A stretch of 64,000 bases of DNA, taken from Salinicola halimionae. Lineage in GTDB: Bacteria > Pseudomonadota > Gammaproteobacteria > Pseudomonadales > Halomonadaceae. The stretch is taken from NCBI RefSeq assembly GCF_003206065.1, contig NZ_PZJQ01000004.1, positions 133,554 to 197,553 of the forward strand. The letters are read 5' to 3'. The position numbers were made by a program, and so were the translations under genes. Under the pieces are notes generated by a model. The model was given only the letters and a program-made list of their open reading frames with translations. It did no database searches and was not told the origin of the DNA. Shown here one piece after another: positions 44,114 through 53,532 of this stretch; the first letter of the stretch is position 1, and the number at the start of each line of letters is the position of its first letter.

Positions 44114-45688
44114 CTAGCTCGAGCTCCAGCGACGTCGATAGCCCTCGGCGTGGTCTCCTGTGCCGTAGGCGGCTTCAAAATTGAGTGAGTCGATGAACTC
44201 CCCGGCTTGATCGAGTATCGCCGCCCGCTTGTCGTTCTGCATGCGATCCCAGCTGCCGTAGATGAGCTTCATGCGGTGATTGCCACGCAGTTGCTCGCGA
44301 TGACGCTCCAGAAAATGCCAGTAAAGACTGTTGAAGGGGCAGGCATGTTCGCCGGTGACCTGTTTGACATCGTAGCGACAGTGACGGCAGTGATCCGACA
44401 TGCGGTCGATATATTTGCCCGAGGCGCAGTAGGGTTTGGACCCAAGGTAGCCGCCGTCGGCGTATAGGGTCATGCCCAGCGTGTTAGGGAGTTCGACCCA
44501 CTCGAAGGCGTCGACATAGACTGCCAGATACCAGTCGCATAGCGCCGCCGGCGAGACACCGCAAAGCAGTGCGAAATTACCGGTGACCATCAGCCGCTGA
44601 ATGTGATGGGCATGAGCGTTATCGCGCGTCATCTCCAGCGCACGGCGCACGCAGCGCAGATCGGTCTCTGCGGTCCAGTAGAAGTCAGGAAGCCCGCGCT
44701 GGGCGTCGAGTCGATTCTCTCTCTTGTAGTCGGGCATTCGTTGCCAGTAAATGCCGCGGACGTATTCGCGCCAGCCTAGAATCTGACGCACGAATCCTTC
44801 CACCGCATTGATTGGCGCCTGCCCCCGCTGCCAGGCTGTCTGAGCCGCTTCGCAGACCTCCCGCGGAGAGAGCAGGCCAATATTCATCGAGGCCGACAGC
44901 CGGGAGTGGAACAGCAGTGGTTCGCTATCGCTGATGGCATCCTGGTAGGTACCGAAGTCCGGCAGCGCATTAGCGATGAAGTGACGTAGATCACTCAGCG
45001 CCTGACGCCGGGTCACGGCCCAGTTGAACCCCTCCAGCGTGCCGAAATGCTCACCAAAATGTGTCTTCACTAACGTCGTGACAGCACGCGTGATCTCGTC
45101 CTGGCGGTGTCGGGGTGGGTTGGGAAAGGCAAGGTCGCCGTCGATGGGCCGACGATTGTCGTGATCGAAGTTCCACTGCCCCCCGGCGGGTTCGCCATCT
45201 TCCATCAGCAGGCCGGTGCGTTGGCGCATCTGACGATAGAAATCTTCCATTCGGAAGCGCTTGCGCCCTTCCAGCCACTCGCCGAAATCCCCGATCGAAC
45301 AGTAAAAACGTGAATCCTCGAACAGTCGCCAACGTGTGCCGCGACGTTGAATGCGCTCGAGTAACCGCCACTCGCCCGGATGGGTCACACGGATCTCGTC
45401 GCAGCCATAGGCGTCGGCGAGGCGCTCGGCTTCGTCGAGTAAATCCTGGCGGTTGTCATCGTCGTCGAGCGCGCTGTAGTGAACCTGATACCCTTTGTCG
45501 CGCAGGGTATCGGCAAAATGACGCATCGCCGACAATATCAAGACGATCTTCTGAGGATGATGAGGTACGTAGTCGCCTTCGCTCTGGACTTCACAGAGGA
45601 CGATGACGGCGTTGGGAGGGGCGTTAGCGAGGACTTCCAGTTCCTCGCTCAACTGATCGCCCATGATCAGGATCAGCGGTTTCGACAT
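44114..45688 (-). CDS. phrB: cryptochrome/photolyase of the Fe-S (FeS-BCP / PhrB (6-4)) class
   Basis: 524 residues from Met5. Repairs UV (6-4) photoproducts using FAD and light. N-terminal antenna domain starts PLILIMGDQLSEELEVL; the FAD domain has SRLSASMNIGLLSPREVCE, FVRQILGWREYVRGIYW, HHIQRLMVTGNFALL and SKPYCASGKYI. The Fe-S ligands are a Cys in LRCVRRA plus C-x2-C-x12-C (DHCRHC...HACPF), the same spacing as Agrobacterium PhrB C438/C441/C454. The upstream Met at 45700 lies within a DnaA-box-like sequence; neither start has a good ribosome-binding site, and 45688 gives the usual family N-terminus. Single gene, divergent from hemH. Confidence 0.9.
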   Translation of the reverse strand: MSKPLILIMGDQLSEELEVLANAPPNAVIVLCEVQSEGDYVPHHPQKIVLILSAMRHFADTLRDKGYQVHYSALDDDDNRQDLLDEAERLADAYGCDEIRVTHPGEWRLLERIQRRGTRWRLFEDSRFYCSIGDFGEWLEGRKRFRMEDFYRQMRQRTGLLMEDGEPAGGQWNFDHDNRRPIDGDLAFPNPPRHRQDEITRAVTTLVKTHFGEHFGTLEGFNWAVTRRQALSDLRHFIANALPDFGTYQDAISDSEPLLFHSRLSASMNIGLLSPREVCEAAQTAWQRGQAPINAVEGFVRQILGWREYVRGIYWQRMPDYKRENRLDAQRGLPDFYWTAETDLRCVRRALEMTRDNAHAHHIQRLMVTGNFALLCGVSPAALCDWYLAVYVDAFEWVELPNTLGMTLYADGGYLGSKPYCASGKYIDRMSDHCRHCRYDVKQVTGEHACPFNSLYWHFLERHREQLRGNHRMKLIYGSWDRMQNDKRAAILDQAGEFIDSLNFEAAYGTGDHAEGYRRRWSSS

Positions 45689-45692
45689 GAAG

Positions 45693-45712
45693 TTATCCAT
45701 AACTTATACACA
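45693..45712. promoter_or_regulatory. two DnaA-box-like sequences between phrB and hemH
   Basis: TTATCCATA (45693-45701) is one mismatch from TTATNCACA, and TTATACACA (45704-45712) matches it exactly; same strand, centres 11 bases apart. The first overlaps a palindrome AAGTTAT-cc-ATAACTT. Confidence 0.45.
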
Positions 45713-45799
45713 TGGGCTTGATCGTATAAGATGATCGGGTTCGTGCAAACCGGCAGTGATAGAATTTCACCAAAAGATGGCAGGGAAAGGAGTGGTGTG

Positions 45800-46783
45800 A
45801 TGGCGGCCCGATATGGAGTACTGCTGGTCAATCTGGGAACGCCTGAGGCGCCCACCCCCAAGGCCGTGAGACAGTATCTGGGTGAGTTTCTCGGTGATCC
45901 ACGGGTCATCGATGCACCGCGCTGGCTATGGTGGCCCATTCTTCATGGCGTGATCCTGCGCATTCGCCCCCCTAAGGTCGCCAAGGCCTACGCCTCGGTG
46001 TGGCAGGAAGAGGGGTCGCCGCTGCTGGCGATCGGCCGGCGTCAGCAACGAGCGCTGCAGGCACGTTTGGCAAGTTCTAGAGGCGAGGAGATTCCGGTGG
46101 AGCTGGCCATGACCTACGGCAAGCCGAGCATGGAAGAAGCCGGGCTCCGGCTGCGCAAGTCTGGCGTCGAGCGTATTCTGGTCGTCCCGCTGTATCCCCA
46201 GTTTTCACGTACGACGACCGGCGCGGTATTCCAACGCCTGGCCAAGGCGTTGGAGCCCTGTCCGCATCTGCCGGAACTGCGCTTCGTGCGTGACTATCAC
46301 GATCACCCCGGCTACATCTCTGCGCTGGCCACGAGCGTGCGCCAGCATTGGGATACCCATGGCGACCGCGGCCGCCTGCTGATGTCCTATCACGGCATCC
46401 CCAAGCGCTACGTCAACAACGGCGACCCCTATGCCAGACATTGCGAAAAGACCAGCCGATTGCTGGCCGAAGAGTTGGGGCTGGGCGAGGGGGAGTGGTT
46501 CCAGAGCTATCAGTCGCGATTCGGGCGGGAGGAGTGGCTCAAGCCCTACACTGACGAGACCCTCAAGGCGTGGGGCGCGGACAAGACCGAATGTGTCGAC
46601 GTCATCAGCCCGGCTTTTGCGGCGGACTGCCTGGAGACGCTCGAGGAGATCGACGCCGAGAATCGCCACTACTTCCAGGAAGCCGGGGGCGGGCGCTACC
46701 GCTATATCCCCGCGCTCAACGAACGCCCCGAGCACATCACCCTGTTGGCCGATCTGGTCGAGCAGCACACCGCTGGCTGGTGA
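45800..46783 (+). CDS. hemH: ferrochelatase
   Basis: 327 residues; inserts Fe2+ into protoporphyrin IX, the last step of haem synthesis. Blocks: YGVLLVNLGTPEAPTPKAVRQYL at the start, VPLYPQFSRTTTGAVF, LLMSYHGIPKRYVNNGDPY (the catalytic His in YHG), FQSYQSRFGREEWLKPYT and VISPAFAADCLETLEEI with the metal-path Glu and His. Length and motifs are normal. The start at 45800 follows AAAGGAG at a suitable distance; 23 upstream codons are open but not homologous. Divergent from phrB. Confidence 0.95.
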   Translation: MAARYGVLLVNLGTPEAPTPKAVRQYLGEFLGDPRVIDAPRWLWWPILHGVILRIRPPKVAKAYASVWQEEGSPLLAIGRRQQRALQARLASSRGEEIPVELAMTYGKPSMEEAGLRLRKSGVERILVVPLYPQFSRTTTGAVFQRLAKALEPCPHLPELRFVRDYHDHPGYISALATSVRQHWDTHGDRGRLLMSYHGIPKRYVNNGDPYARHCEKTSRLLAEELGLGEGEWFQSYQSRFGREEWLKPYTDETLKAWGADKTECVDVISPAFAADCLETLEEIDAENRHYFQEAGGGRYRYIPALNERPEHITLLADLVEQHTAGW

Positions 46784-46831
46784 AGCCGGCTGCGCCGGAC
46801 GAGTCCCGTTTTCTCCAGGCTCATGTTTCTC

Positions 46832-47224
46832 CTAGGGGAGGGGAGAGTCGCCCTGCGGGGCTTCCTCGATCGTGTGTCTGGGTCTTTCACTTTCCAGCTC
46901 GACCGGATTGCCACGGGTGCGGGGGTCCGGCTTGAGCTTGTGATGCAGTGCGCTCTTGGCCAGCATATGCGCCGAGACCGGTGCGGTGATGAACGCGAAG
47001 ATGGTGATCAGCAACTCCTGAATCACCGGTCCATCCTCCCGGCTGAAGTAGATCAGTGCGCCTATCAGCGTGCAGCCGACGCCCAGCGTCGTCGTCTTGG
47101 AAGGGCCGTGAAGACGCATGTAGAAGTCTTTCAGGTGCGTCAGGCCCAGCGAGCCGATGAAGGCAAACGCGCCACCGGCGATCAGCATGAAGGCGATCAC
47201 GCCTTCGATCATCGTATCCAGCAT
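46832..47224 (-). CDS. mrpG: Mrp Na+(K+)/H+ antiporter subunit G
   Basis: 130 residues with three membrane helices, LIAGGAFAFIGSLGLTHLKDFYMRLH being the PhaG/MnhG signature, then KTTTLGVGCTLIGALIYF and a third helix. A polar tail of about 40 residues follows (PDPRTRGNPVELESERPRH). Last gene of the six-gene minus-strand operon mrpAB-C-D-E-F-G. Ends 48 bases from hemH, convergent. Confidence 0.93.
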   Translation of the reverse strand: MLDTMIEGVIAFMLIAGGAFAFIGSLGLTHLKDFYMRLHGPSKTTTLGVGCTLIGALIYFSREDGPVIQELLITIFAFITAPVSAHMLAKSALHHKLKPDPRTRGNPVELESERPRHTIEEAPQGDSPLP

Positions 47225-47235
47225 CTTTCCGCCTC

Positions 47236-47505
47236 CTATTCGATGATATCGCCGCGCAGCAGGTACTTGCAGACGGCGATGGTGCTAACGAAGCCCAACA
47301 TAGCGATCAGTAGTGCCGCTTCGAAGTAGTCCTTGCTGTTCAGCCAGATACCGAACAGCACGATCAGCGCGATCGAGTTCATGTACATGGTATCCACTGC
47401 CAGAATACGATCCGGCAGGCTAGGTCCCACCACTGCACGGTAGAAATTGAGCACGATGGCAGCGCAGAACAGTGCCAGAGCGATCCACAGGGCCATATCG
47501 ATCAT
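47236..47505 (-). CDS. mrpF: Mrp antiporter subunit F
   Basis: 89-residue three-helix membrane protein. GPSLPDRILAVDTMYMNSIALIVLFGI carries the conserved Asp and Asp-x-M of MnhF/PhaF. The start ATG overlaps the mrpE stop by four bases (ATGA). The gap to mrpG is 11 bases. Confidence 0.93.
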   Translation of the reverse strand: MIDMALWIALALFCAAIVLNFYRAVVGPSLPDRILAVDTMYMNSIALIVLFGIWLNSKDYFEAALLIAMLGFVSTIAVCKYLLRGDIIE

Positions 47506-47999
47506 GATTCGAAGATCTCCAGCAACGGGCGCTCGTAGCGCTGGTGAATTTCGTCGATCAAGGCGTTGATGTCACCCACGTCCAGGGCGTGAACGAGCAA
47601 GGTCCGGCCATCCAGACGCAAGTGCGCCGAAACGGTGCCCGGCGTCATGGTGATGGTGCTGGCCAGGATGGTGATCGGAAAATTTTCCTTCAGCGTCAGC
47701 GGATATTCGACGAAGGCCGGGCGCATCTGGCCACGGGGATCGAGAATCAACTTGGAGACCTGAATATTGGCGACCACGATGTCGCCCAGCACCCGGAAGA
47801 AATAGCCAATCAGCTTCATGGGTCGCTTGATGGTCGGCTGGCGTTCCCAGAATGGACGACACACGACCGGGATCAGGATTGCCAGGACGCCGCCGAGAAT
47901 CCACTGGCCCAACGCCATGCTGTGCTGCAGCAGTAGCCATACGACCAGCAGCAACATGGAAAGAACCGGCATCGGTAGCCAGCGAGTGGGAGGAATCAT
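47502..47999 (-). CDS. mrpE: Mrp antiporter subunit E
   Basis: 165 residues with two N-terminal membrane segments, then a cytoplasmic domain with YPLTLKENFPITILASTITMTPGTVS, the MnhE signature. Overlaps mrpD by four bases at its start (ATGA) and mrpF at its end. Non-catalytic but needed for complex assembly in other Mrp systems. Confidence 0.94.
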   Translation of the reverse strand: MIPPTRWLPMPVLSMLLLVVWLLLQHSMALGQWILGGVLAILIPVVCRPFWERQPTIKRPMKLIGYFFRVLGDIVVANIQVSKLILDPRGQMRPAFVEYPLTLKENFPITILASTITMTPGTVSAHLRLDGRTLLVHALDVGDINALIDEIHQRYERPLLEIFES

Positions 48000-49516
48000 G
48001 AATCACCTCCGGCAACGACGTTGTGGGAGAGTATCGCCTCGACATAGGCGCTGTGGTCGAGCAGTTGCGTCGCACTGGCATCGGTGAATCGAGTGATCGG
48101 ACCGGCCAGGATCGATAGCACCGGCGAAGCGCCGATCAGCAGGATCAGGCCGGCTAGCATGGCCACTTTCAGGCGTGGTCCATCCTCATCGCCCCGGGTC
48201 GCCTTCCAGAATACCGCCGAACCGCTGCGCGACATGGCGACGAGGCCGGCAAGACTCGAGAGCAGCAGCAGCGACCATAGCCACGGCTGTTCGCTGGGCA
48301 GGGCAGAGTCGAGCAGCAACACCTTGCCGATGGCACCCGACAACGGTGGCAAGCCGATGACGGCGATGGCGCCTGCGAAGTAGAACAGTCCCAGCAACGC
48401 CGGTTGGGTGACGCCGCGCCCGGGAACGATGCGCGCTCCGGCCTTGCCACGTTGTTCGCCGATCGCATCGGCGAGCAGGAACAGCCCGCCGGTGACCAAC
48501 GTAGTGTGGATCATGTAGTAGAGCAGGGCGGCGAGTGAGGCCTCGCGATTCATGCTGACGCCGACCAGCAGGGTGCCCACCGAGATCAGGATCAGATAGG
48601 CCACCTGGCTACGAAGGTCGCGCGCCGACAGCACGCCCAGCCCGCCCAGCGCCAGGGTCGCCAGCGCGAACCACCATAGCCAGGGCTGAACGAAATTGGC
48701 GAGTTCCCCCGCGCTACCGCCGAAGATGAGCGTGTAGACCCGCAGAATGGCGTAGATCCCCACCTTGGTCATGATCGCAAACAGTGCCGCCACCGGTGCC
48801 GGTGCGCTGCTGTAGGCACGCGGCAACCAGAAATAGAGCGGCAAGATCGCAGCCTTGAGTCCGAACACGACCAGCAGCAGGAAGGCGCCCGCCTTGAGCA
48901 GGCCGAGACGACTGGGATCGAGCGTTGCCACTTTTTGTGACATGTCCACCATGTTGAGGGTGCCGGTGGTGCCGTAAAGCACACCGAGGGCGATCAGGAA
49001 CATCGCCGACCCCGCCAGGTTCAGCGCCACGTAATGGAAGCCGGCCTGGGTGCGATCCTTGCCACCACCATGCATCAGCAGCGAATAGGAGGCGATCAGC
49101 AGCACCTCGAAGAACACGAACAGGTTGAAGATATCGCCGGTCAGAAAGGCGCCGTTGATCCCCATCAGCTGGAGCTGGAACAGACCGTGAAAATTGCTGC
49201 CCTTGCGGTCATCGCCAGCACAGGCGTAAGCGACGCTGCCCAATGCCAGGAAACTGGTCAGGCACACCATCAGCGCAGAGAGTCGGTCAAGCACCAGGAT
49301 GATGCCAAACGGCGGCTGCCAGTCGCCCAGCGCGTAATAGGTGATTTCCCCGCTATCACTCTGGATCACCAGCATGGCGCTGATGACCAGCAGTAGCGTC
49401 GTGCTGCTCAGGGCTATCGCTCGGCGGGGCAGCACGACCGAGTCGCGCTTGACCAGCATCAGCAGCCCGCTCAACAGCGGCAGCAGAATCGGCAGAGTGA
49501 TCAAGTGGTGCATCAT
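47996..49516 (-). CDS. mrpD: Mrp antiporter subunit D
   Basis: 506-residue integral membrane protein homologous to complex I antiporter-like subunits, with 14 or so helices. Conserved lysines and glutamate appear in FFEVLLIASYSLLMHGG, FGLKAAILPLYFWLPRAY and SAPAPVAALFAIMTKVGIY. Together with MrpA it should form the ion path. Two adjacent ATG codons mark the start; the first overlaps the mrpC stop by four bases. Confidence 0.95.
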   Translation of the reverse strand: MMHHLITLPILLPLLSGLLMLVKRDSVVLPRRAIALSSTTLLLVISAMLVIQSDSGEITYYALGDWQPPFGIILVLDRLSALMVCLTSFLALGSVAYACAGDDRKGSNFHGLFQLQLMGINGAFLTGDIFNLFVFFEVLLIASYSLLMHGGGKDRTQAGFHYVALNLAGSAMFLIALGVLYGTTGTLNMVDMSQKVATLDPSRLGLLKAGAFLLLVVFGLKAAILPLYFWLPRAYSSAPAPVAALFAIMTKVGIYAILRVYTLIFGGSAGELANFVQPWLWWFALATLALGGLGVLSARDLRSQVAYLILISVGTLLVGVSMNREASLAALLYYMIHTTLVTGGLFLLADAIGEQRGKAGARIVPGRGVTQPALLGLFYFAGAIAVIGLPPLSGAIGKVLLLDSALPSEQPWLWSLLLLSSLAGLVAMSRSGSAVFWKATRGDEDGPRLKVAMLAGLILLIGASPVLSILAGPITRFTDASATQLLDHSAYVEAILSHNVVAGGDS

Positions 49517-49863
49517 GACTTGTCCTCCTTCGACTCTTCGCCGCGCTGGTCATTGACCTGATCGCTACCCAGATCGCCGCGCACGCGCATCGCCAGAATC
49601 ACCGAGAAGGCGGTCATGGCGAAGCCGATGACGATCGCCGTCAGCACCAGAGCCTGGGGCAACGGGTCTGCGTAGTAGCTGACACCTTCCTTGATGACCG
49701 CAGCACCGTTGGTGGTCAGGCCTCCGGTGGAAAACAGGAACAGGTTGACCGCGTAGGAGAGCAGCGTCAGCCCCACGACCACGGGGAAGGTGCGTCCCCG
49801 CAGCGCGAGGTAGAGGCCGCTGGCGGCCAGGAAACCGGTCACGGTGGCAAATAGCGCTTCCAT
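49513..49863 (-). CDS. mrpC: Mrp antiporter subunit C
   Basis: 116 residues, NuoK-like with three membrane helices (ATVTGFLAASGLYLALRG, VVGLTLLSYAVNLFLF, ALVLTAIVIGFAMTAFSVILA) and the conserved DPLPQALVLTAIVIG. The ATG at 49861-49863 overlaps the mrpA stop by one base (TGATG). Confidence 0.94.
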   Translation of the reverse strand: MEALFATVTGFLAASGLYLALRGRTFPVVVGLTLLSYAVNLFLFSTGGLTTNGAAVIKEGVSYYADPLPQALVLTAIVIGFAMTAFSVILAMRVRGDLGSDQVNDQRGEESKEDKS

Positions 49864-52667
49864 CAAACGGTCTCCTTTTCATTGTCTTTGCTGGGACGAT
49901 GTCGTGTCGTCAACTTGCCCAGGTTGGCCAGGATCATCAGAGTGGCGCCGACGACGGTCAGATAGACCCCGAGATCGAAAAGCATCGCCGTTGCCAGCTC
50001 GAGCTCGCCAATGTAGGGGATCGAGAAGTGACCGAAGGCGGAAGTCAGGAAGTTATGACCGAAGGCCCAACTGCCGAGTCCGGTCAGCGCGGCGATGGCA
50101 ACGCCCGTCACGGCAATAGGTTGATACTGGAACGACAGCCGTTGCTGGGACCAATCCACGCCGCGGGCGATATAGAGCAGGATCAGCGCGACCGCGGTGA
50201 CCAGCCCGGCGATGAACCCGCCGCCGGGTTCGTTATGGCCGCGCAGGAAGATATAAACCGAGACCAGCAGCGCCAGCGGCAGTAGGGTTTGCGATACCGT
50301 CGCCAACAGCATCGGGTGGAGATCGTTCGACCAGGGGCGGCCCTCGCTGTCGCTCGACGGCATGAACAGGCGCAGACGATTGAGCAGCTTGTAGATGCCG
50401 ATGGCTGCGATGCACAGCACGGTTATCTCGCCCAACGTATCGAATCCACGAAAGTCGACGAGAATGACGTTGACCACATTGTGGCCGCCGCCGCCGCTGA
50501 CACTGTTCTCGAGGAAGAAGCCGGAGATGGTGTCCAGTGGCCGGGTCAGCAGAGCGTAGTTGAGACTCGCGACCACGCCGCCGAAGCCCGCAGCCACCAG
50601 AACGTCCCTGACCACCCTCGGGCCGCTGGATTCCTTGGGCGTGCGCTGCGGCAGGAAGAACAGCGCCAGCATCAGCAGGATCACCGTCACCACTTCGACC
50701 GCCAGCTGCGTCAGCGCGAGATCGGGGGCCGAAAAGCGAGCAAAAGCCAGCGAGACCATCAGGCCGACGACCGACAGCATCATCAACGATACCAGCCGGC
50801 GGCGATGCAGGATCGCCGTGCCCAGTCCGGCCAGGATGGTGATCGCGGCTCCGACCATCAACAGGCCATCGAGAGCCTGCAGCTGACGCGGGCCCTGCAA
50901 CTGGTCGAGATCCAGCAGGCCGCTGCCGGTCAGGAACAGCACGGCGATGATCAGCCACAGCATGTAGCGCTGAAGTGAACCGTTCTCGAGACGATCGATT
51001 GCCCTCTGTGTCCAGTGCAGGAGACGACGAACGTTGTGCTCGAAGGTCATCAGCGCATTGCGTTGCGGAAACTGGCGCTGAAAGTTGAACAGGTTGCGGC
51101 GCACCGCATAGAGCCCGGCACCGCCGGCCAAGGCGATGGCACTCATCAGCAGCGGCAGATTGAAGCCGTGCCATATCGACAGATGAAGCTCCGGACGTGG
51201 CGACAGGATCGTGGCCTGAGCGGCGGCATCGAGCAGCCCCGTGACTATCAGTGCCGGCATTAGACCAATGATGACGCAGAGGCCAACGAGGACCAGCATC
51301 GGTAGTCGCATCAAGAACGGGGCTTCGTGAGGTGTTTTGGGCAACTCCTTGGCTTCGGGGCCGAAAAAGATATTGCGCACATAGCGCAGCGAGTAGGCCA
51401 CCGACAGTACGCTGCCGATCGTCGCCAGCACCGGTATCAGCCAGGCCAGGCCGCCGAGAATGCCGGTCCCCAACGCCTCGGTCAGCATCATCTCCTTCGA
51501 GATGAAACCGTTGAGCAGGGGGACGCCGGCCATGGATGCCGCCGCCAGTCCCGCCGCTACCGCAGTCACCGGCATGCTGTGTCTCAGACCGCTCAGCTTG
51601 CGGATGTCGCGCGTACCGGTTTCGTGATCGATGATGCCTGCCGACATGAACAGCGACGCTTTGAACAGGGCATGGTTGATGATATGGAACAAACCGGCAG
51701 CGACCGCCAGCTTGCTGTCCAGTCCGAACAGCATGGTGATCAGCCCCAGGTGGCTGACGGTGGAGAACGCCAGCACTCCCTTGAGATCGTACTTCAGTAG
51801 CGCGAAATAGGCCGCGTAGATCATCGTCACCAGGCCGGTGAGCGTGACGATGTAGAGCCACAGCTGCGAGCCGGCCAGCGCCGGATGCATGCGGGCGAGC
51901 AGAAAGACCCCGGCCTTGACCATGGTGGCAGAGTGCAGAAACGCCGATACCGGCGTCGGTGCCGCCATCGCATGCGGCAGCCAGAAGTGGAACGGGAACT
52001 GCGCCGACTTGGTGAAGGCACCGAGCAGAACCAGCAGCAGCGCTGGCAGGTAGCGCGGGTCGGCCTGGATCAGATCGCGGCTGTCGAGCACGGTCTGCAT
52101 GTCGTAGGTGCCGACGATATGGCCGATCAGCAGGAACCCGGCCAGCATCGCCAGTCCGCCCATGCCGGTAACGACAAGCGCCATGCGTGCGCCGCGTCTG
52201 GCCTCGCTCTGCTGGTACCAGTAGCCGATCAACAGGAAGGAGGACAGGCTGGTCAGCTCCCAGAACACCCACAGCAACAATAGATTGTCGGCCATGACGA
52301 TGCCGATCATCGAGGTCATGAACAGCATCAGATAGGCGTAGAAGCGCGGCATGCTGTCGTCGGGAGACAGGTAGTAACGGGCATACAGAATGATCAGCAG
52401 TCCGATGCCCAGGATCAGTAGCAGGAACAGCAGCGAGAGGCCATCGATCCGGAACGCCAGATCGAGCCCCAGTTGCGGCACCCAACTGATGCTGAAGTGA
52501 TAGACCTCTCCCGATATCACGCCCGGCGCATGTGCGATGACGATACCCAGTGCAATCGCCGGCAGTAGCGCCGTGGACCAGGCACTGAGGGTGCGGTGCT
52601 GGTTGTTGCTCAGCAAGGGTATCAGGCTGCCCAACAGCGGCAGCAGAACGATCAGCGGCAGTGACAT
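49863..52667 (-). CDS. mrpA: Mrp antiporter fused subunit A/B (PhaAB-type)
   Basis: 934-residue membrane protein; group-2 Mrp operons fuse subunits A and B. About 1-500 is the NuoL-like antiporter domain with [56 protein letters not shown] and [11 protein letters not shown]. The middle covers MrpA's C-terminal helices, and after about 760 the MrpB domain has [22 protein letters not shown]. First gene of the operon, so a promoter should lie in the 52668-53532 region on the minus strand; I did not find a clear one. The ribosome-binding site is weak (GAGCGA). Role: Na+ (or K+) export against H+, pH and salt homeostasis. Confidence 0.95.
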   Translation of the reverse strand: MSLPLIVLLPLLGSLIPLLSNNQHRTLSAWSTALLPAIALGIVIAHAPGVISGEVYHFSISWVPQLGLDLAFRIDGLSLLFLLLILGIGLLIILYARYYLSPDDSMPRFYAYLMLFMTSMIGIVMADNLLLLWVFWELTSLSSFLLIGYWYQQSEARRGARMALVVTGMGGLAMLAGFLLIGHIVGTYDMQTVLDSRDLIQADPRYLPALLLVLLGAFTKSAQFPFHFWLPHAMAAPTPVSAFLHSATMVKAGVFLLARMHPALAGSQLWLYIVTLTGLVTMIYAAYFALLKYDLKGVLAFSTVSHLGLITMLFGLDSKLAVAAGLFHIINHALFKASLFMSAGIIDHETGTRDIRKLSGLRHSMPVTAVAAGLAAASMAGVPLLNGFISKEMMLTEALGTGILGGLAWLIPVLATIGSVLSVAYSLRYVRNIFFGPEAKELPKTPHEAPFLMRLPMLVLVGLCVIIGLMPALIVTGLLDAAAQATILSPRPELHLSIWHGFNLPLLMSAIALAGGAGLYAVRRNLFNFQRQFPQRNALMTFEHNVRRLLHWTQRAIDRLENGSLQRYMLWLIIAVLFLTGSGLLDLDQLQGPRQLQALDGLLMVGAAITILAGLGTAILHRRRLVSLMMLSVVGLMVSLAFARFSAPDLALTQLAVEVVTVILLMLALFFLPQRTPKESSGPRVVRDVLVAAGFGGVVASLNYALLTRPLDTISGFFLENSVSGGGGHNVVNVILVDFRGFDTLGEITVLCIAAIGIYKLLNRLRLFMPSSDSEGRPWSNDLHPMLLATVSQTLLPLALLVSVYIFLRGHNEPGGGFIAGLVTAVALILLYIARGVDWSQQRLSFQYQPIAVTGVAIAALTGLGSWAFGHNFLTSAFGHFSIPYIGELELATAMLFDLGVYLTVVGATLMILANLGKLTTRHRPSKDNEKETV

Positions 52668-52969
52668 GAAATTGTCGCTCTATTCTGGGATCAGGGAGGC
52701 TCGAGACCGGGCTGGCACATGGCCTCAGACCGAGGGGTCGAGCTTCATTCTCGCTTGGGTCGCACCGGGGCTGCGATCGCTGCCCGCCTCAGTGTAAGCG
52801 ATGTCGCCAATCCCACGAGGATGGCATCATGACGCCGGGACCGAGAGCTGAAGCGAGGACCTGGTGGGCTTGTTCCGCGCGAGGCGGCATGAGCATGGGT
52901 CTACCAAACGATGAGACTGGCGAAGCAGGGAACGCGGCGGTGGCTCCCCGTGCGAGCTCCCATGCCAGA

Positions 52970-53176
52970 TCAGAGGCGCTGAGGCGGATCGGTCAGGTAG
53001 GGACGGCGAGCGCCGCGAGGGGCCAGCATCCACGCAGGCGTCTGGTCCTGGATCGTGCCAGTAAGGGACGACGGAGTTTGGAAACTCATACGAGCCTGGA
53101 AACCGATACGAATCTGGGCACCGATGCGATAGGTCGCGCATGTCAGCGATAGCTGGCTAGGCATGTGGCCCGGCAT
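52970..53176 (-). CDS. possible 68-residue small protein
   Basis: ATG at 53174-53176 preceded by AAGGAGGAG at a five-base gap, one of the best ribosome-binding sites in the window. The product starts MPGHMPSQLSLTCATY and then has three degenerate hexads RIGAQI/RIGFQA/RMSFQT encoded by the 18-bp repeats, then a Pro/Arg-rich end (LAPRGARRPYLTDPPQRL). No signal peptide or membrane segment. It reads in the same direction as the mrp operon and ends about 300 bases before it. Unknown; may be a leader, an sRNA with a chance frame, or a lineage-specific gene. Confidence 0.35.
   Translation of the reverse strand: MPGHMPSQLSLTCATYRIGAQIRIGFQARMSFQTPSSLTGTIQDQTPAWMLAPRGARRPYLTDPPQRL
53079..53132. repeat. 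three degenerate 18-bp tandem repeats
   Basis: Units TGGAAACTCATACGAGCC, TGGAAACCGATACGAATC and TGGGCACCGATGCGATAG (53079-53096, 53097-53114, 53115-53132). Period 18 preserves reading frame on both strands. Confidence 0.75.
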
Positions 53177-53410
53177 GGTGTCTCCTCCTTGCGGGAAACG
53201 CTCGATTCGTGAAAAACGCTCGAACATCATTCGCACGCAGCGAAATCATTGAAAATATTAGTTATTTACGAGATCCGAGCGGTAGCGTTGAACCGACTTT
53301 ACCACGCCGATATACACCTAGCCATAGGGCGCGACGCTAGTTGCCCGGCAGCGGAGCACACCGGCGGTGTCTGAAACCGGATTTTGGCTGATGAGCTTCT
53401 GACGTCCCAT

Positions 53411-53454
53411 CATCGTCATCCTCGAATTCCCATGACGATGGGATGCGCTACACT
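53411..53454 (+). promoter_or_regulatory. inverted repeat and possible promoter of the lytic transglycosylase gene
   Basis: CATCGTCAT (53411-53419) and ATGACGATG (53432-53440) are a perfect 9-bp inverted repeat with a 12-base gap. It overlaps a possible -35 TTCCCA (53427-53432), followed after 16 bases by TACACT (53449-53454). A repressor bound here would block the promoter. Confidence 0.4.
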
Positions 53455-53532
53455 GCGGATGCTGCGCGCTGGCGAGATTCGCCGGCGTCCAGCATCATTT
53501 TGGAATAACCCCAGCATTAAGGAAGCGGTCTC

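Larger units (their letters stand above)
52668..53532. other. 865-bp divergent region between mrpAB and the lytic transglycosylase
   Basis: Longest gene-poor stretch in the window. It contains a 68-codon minus-strand ORF with a near-perfect Shine-Dalgarno (52970-53176), three 18-bp repeats inside it (53079-53132), a 10-bp direct repeat AAACGCTCGA 18 bases apart (53196-53205, 53214-53223), an AT-rich patch near 53240-53270, and an inverted repeat with promoter upstream of 53533. No RNA gene was recognised. Confidence 0.6.

Noticed and set aside
45693-45712. Chromosomal origin at the DnaA-like boxes
   Set aside because: Only two boxes, no AT-rich unwinding region and no dnaA, gidA/mnmG or rpmH nearby.
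50233-52485. 750-codon frame inside mrpAB on the same strand
   Set aside because: Alternative frame of a clear 934-residue membrane protein; no hydrophobic pattern and no homology.
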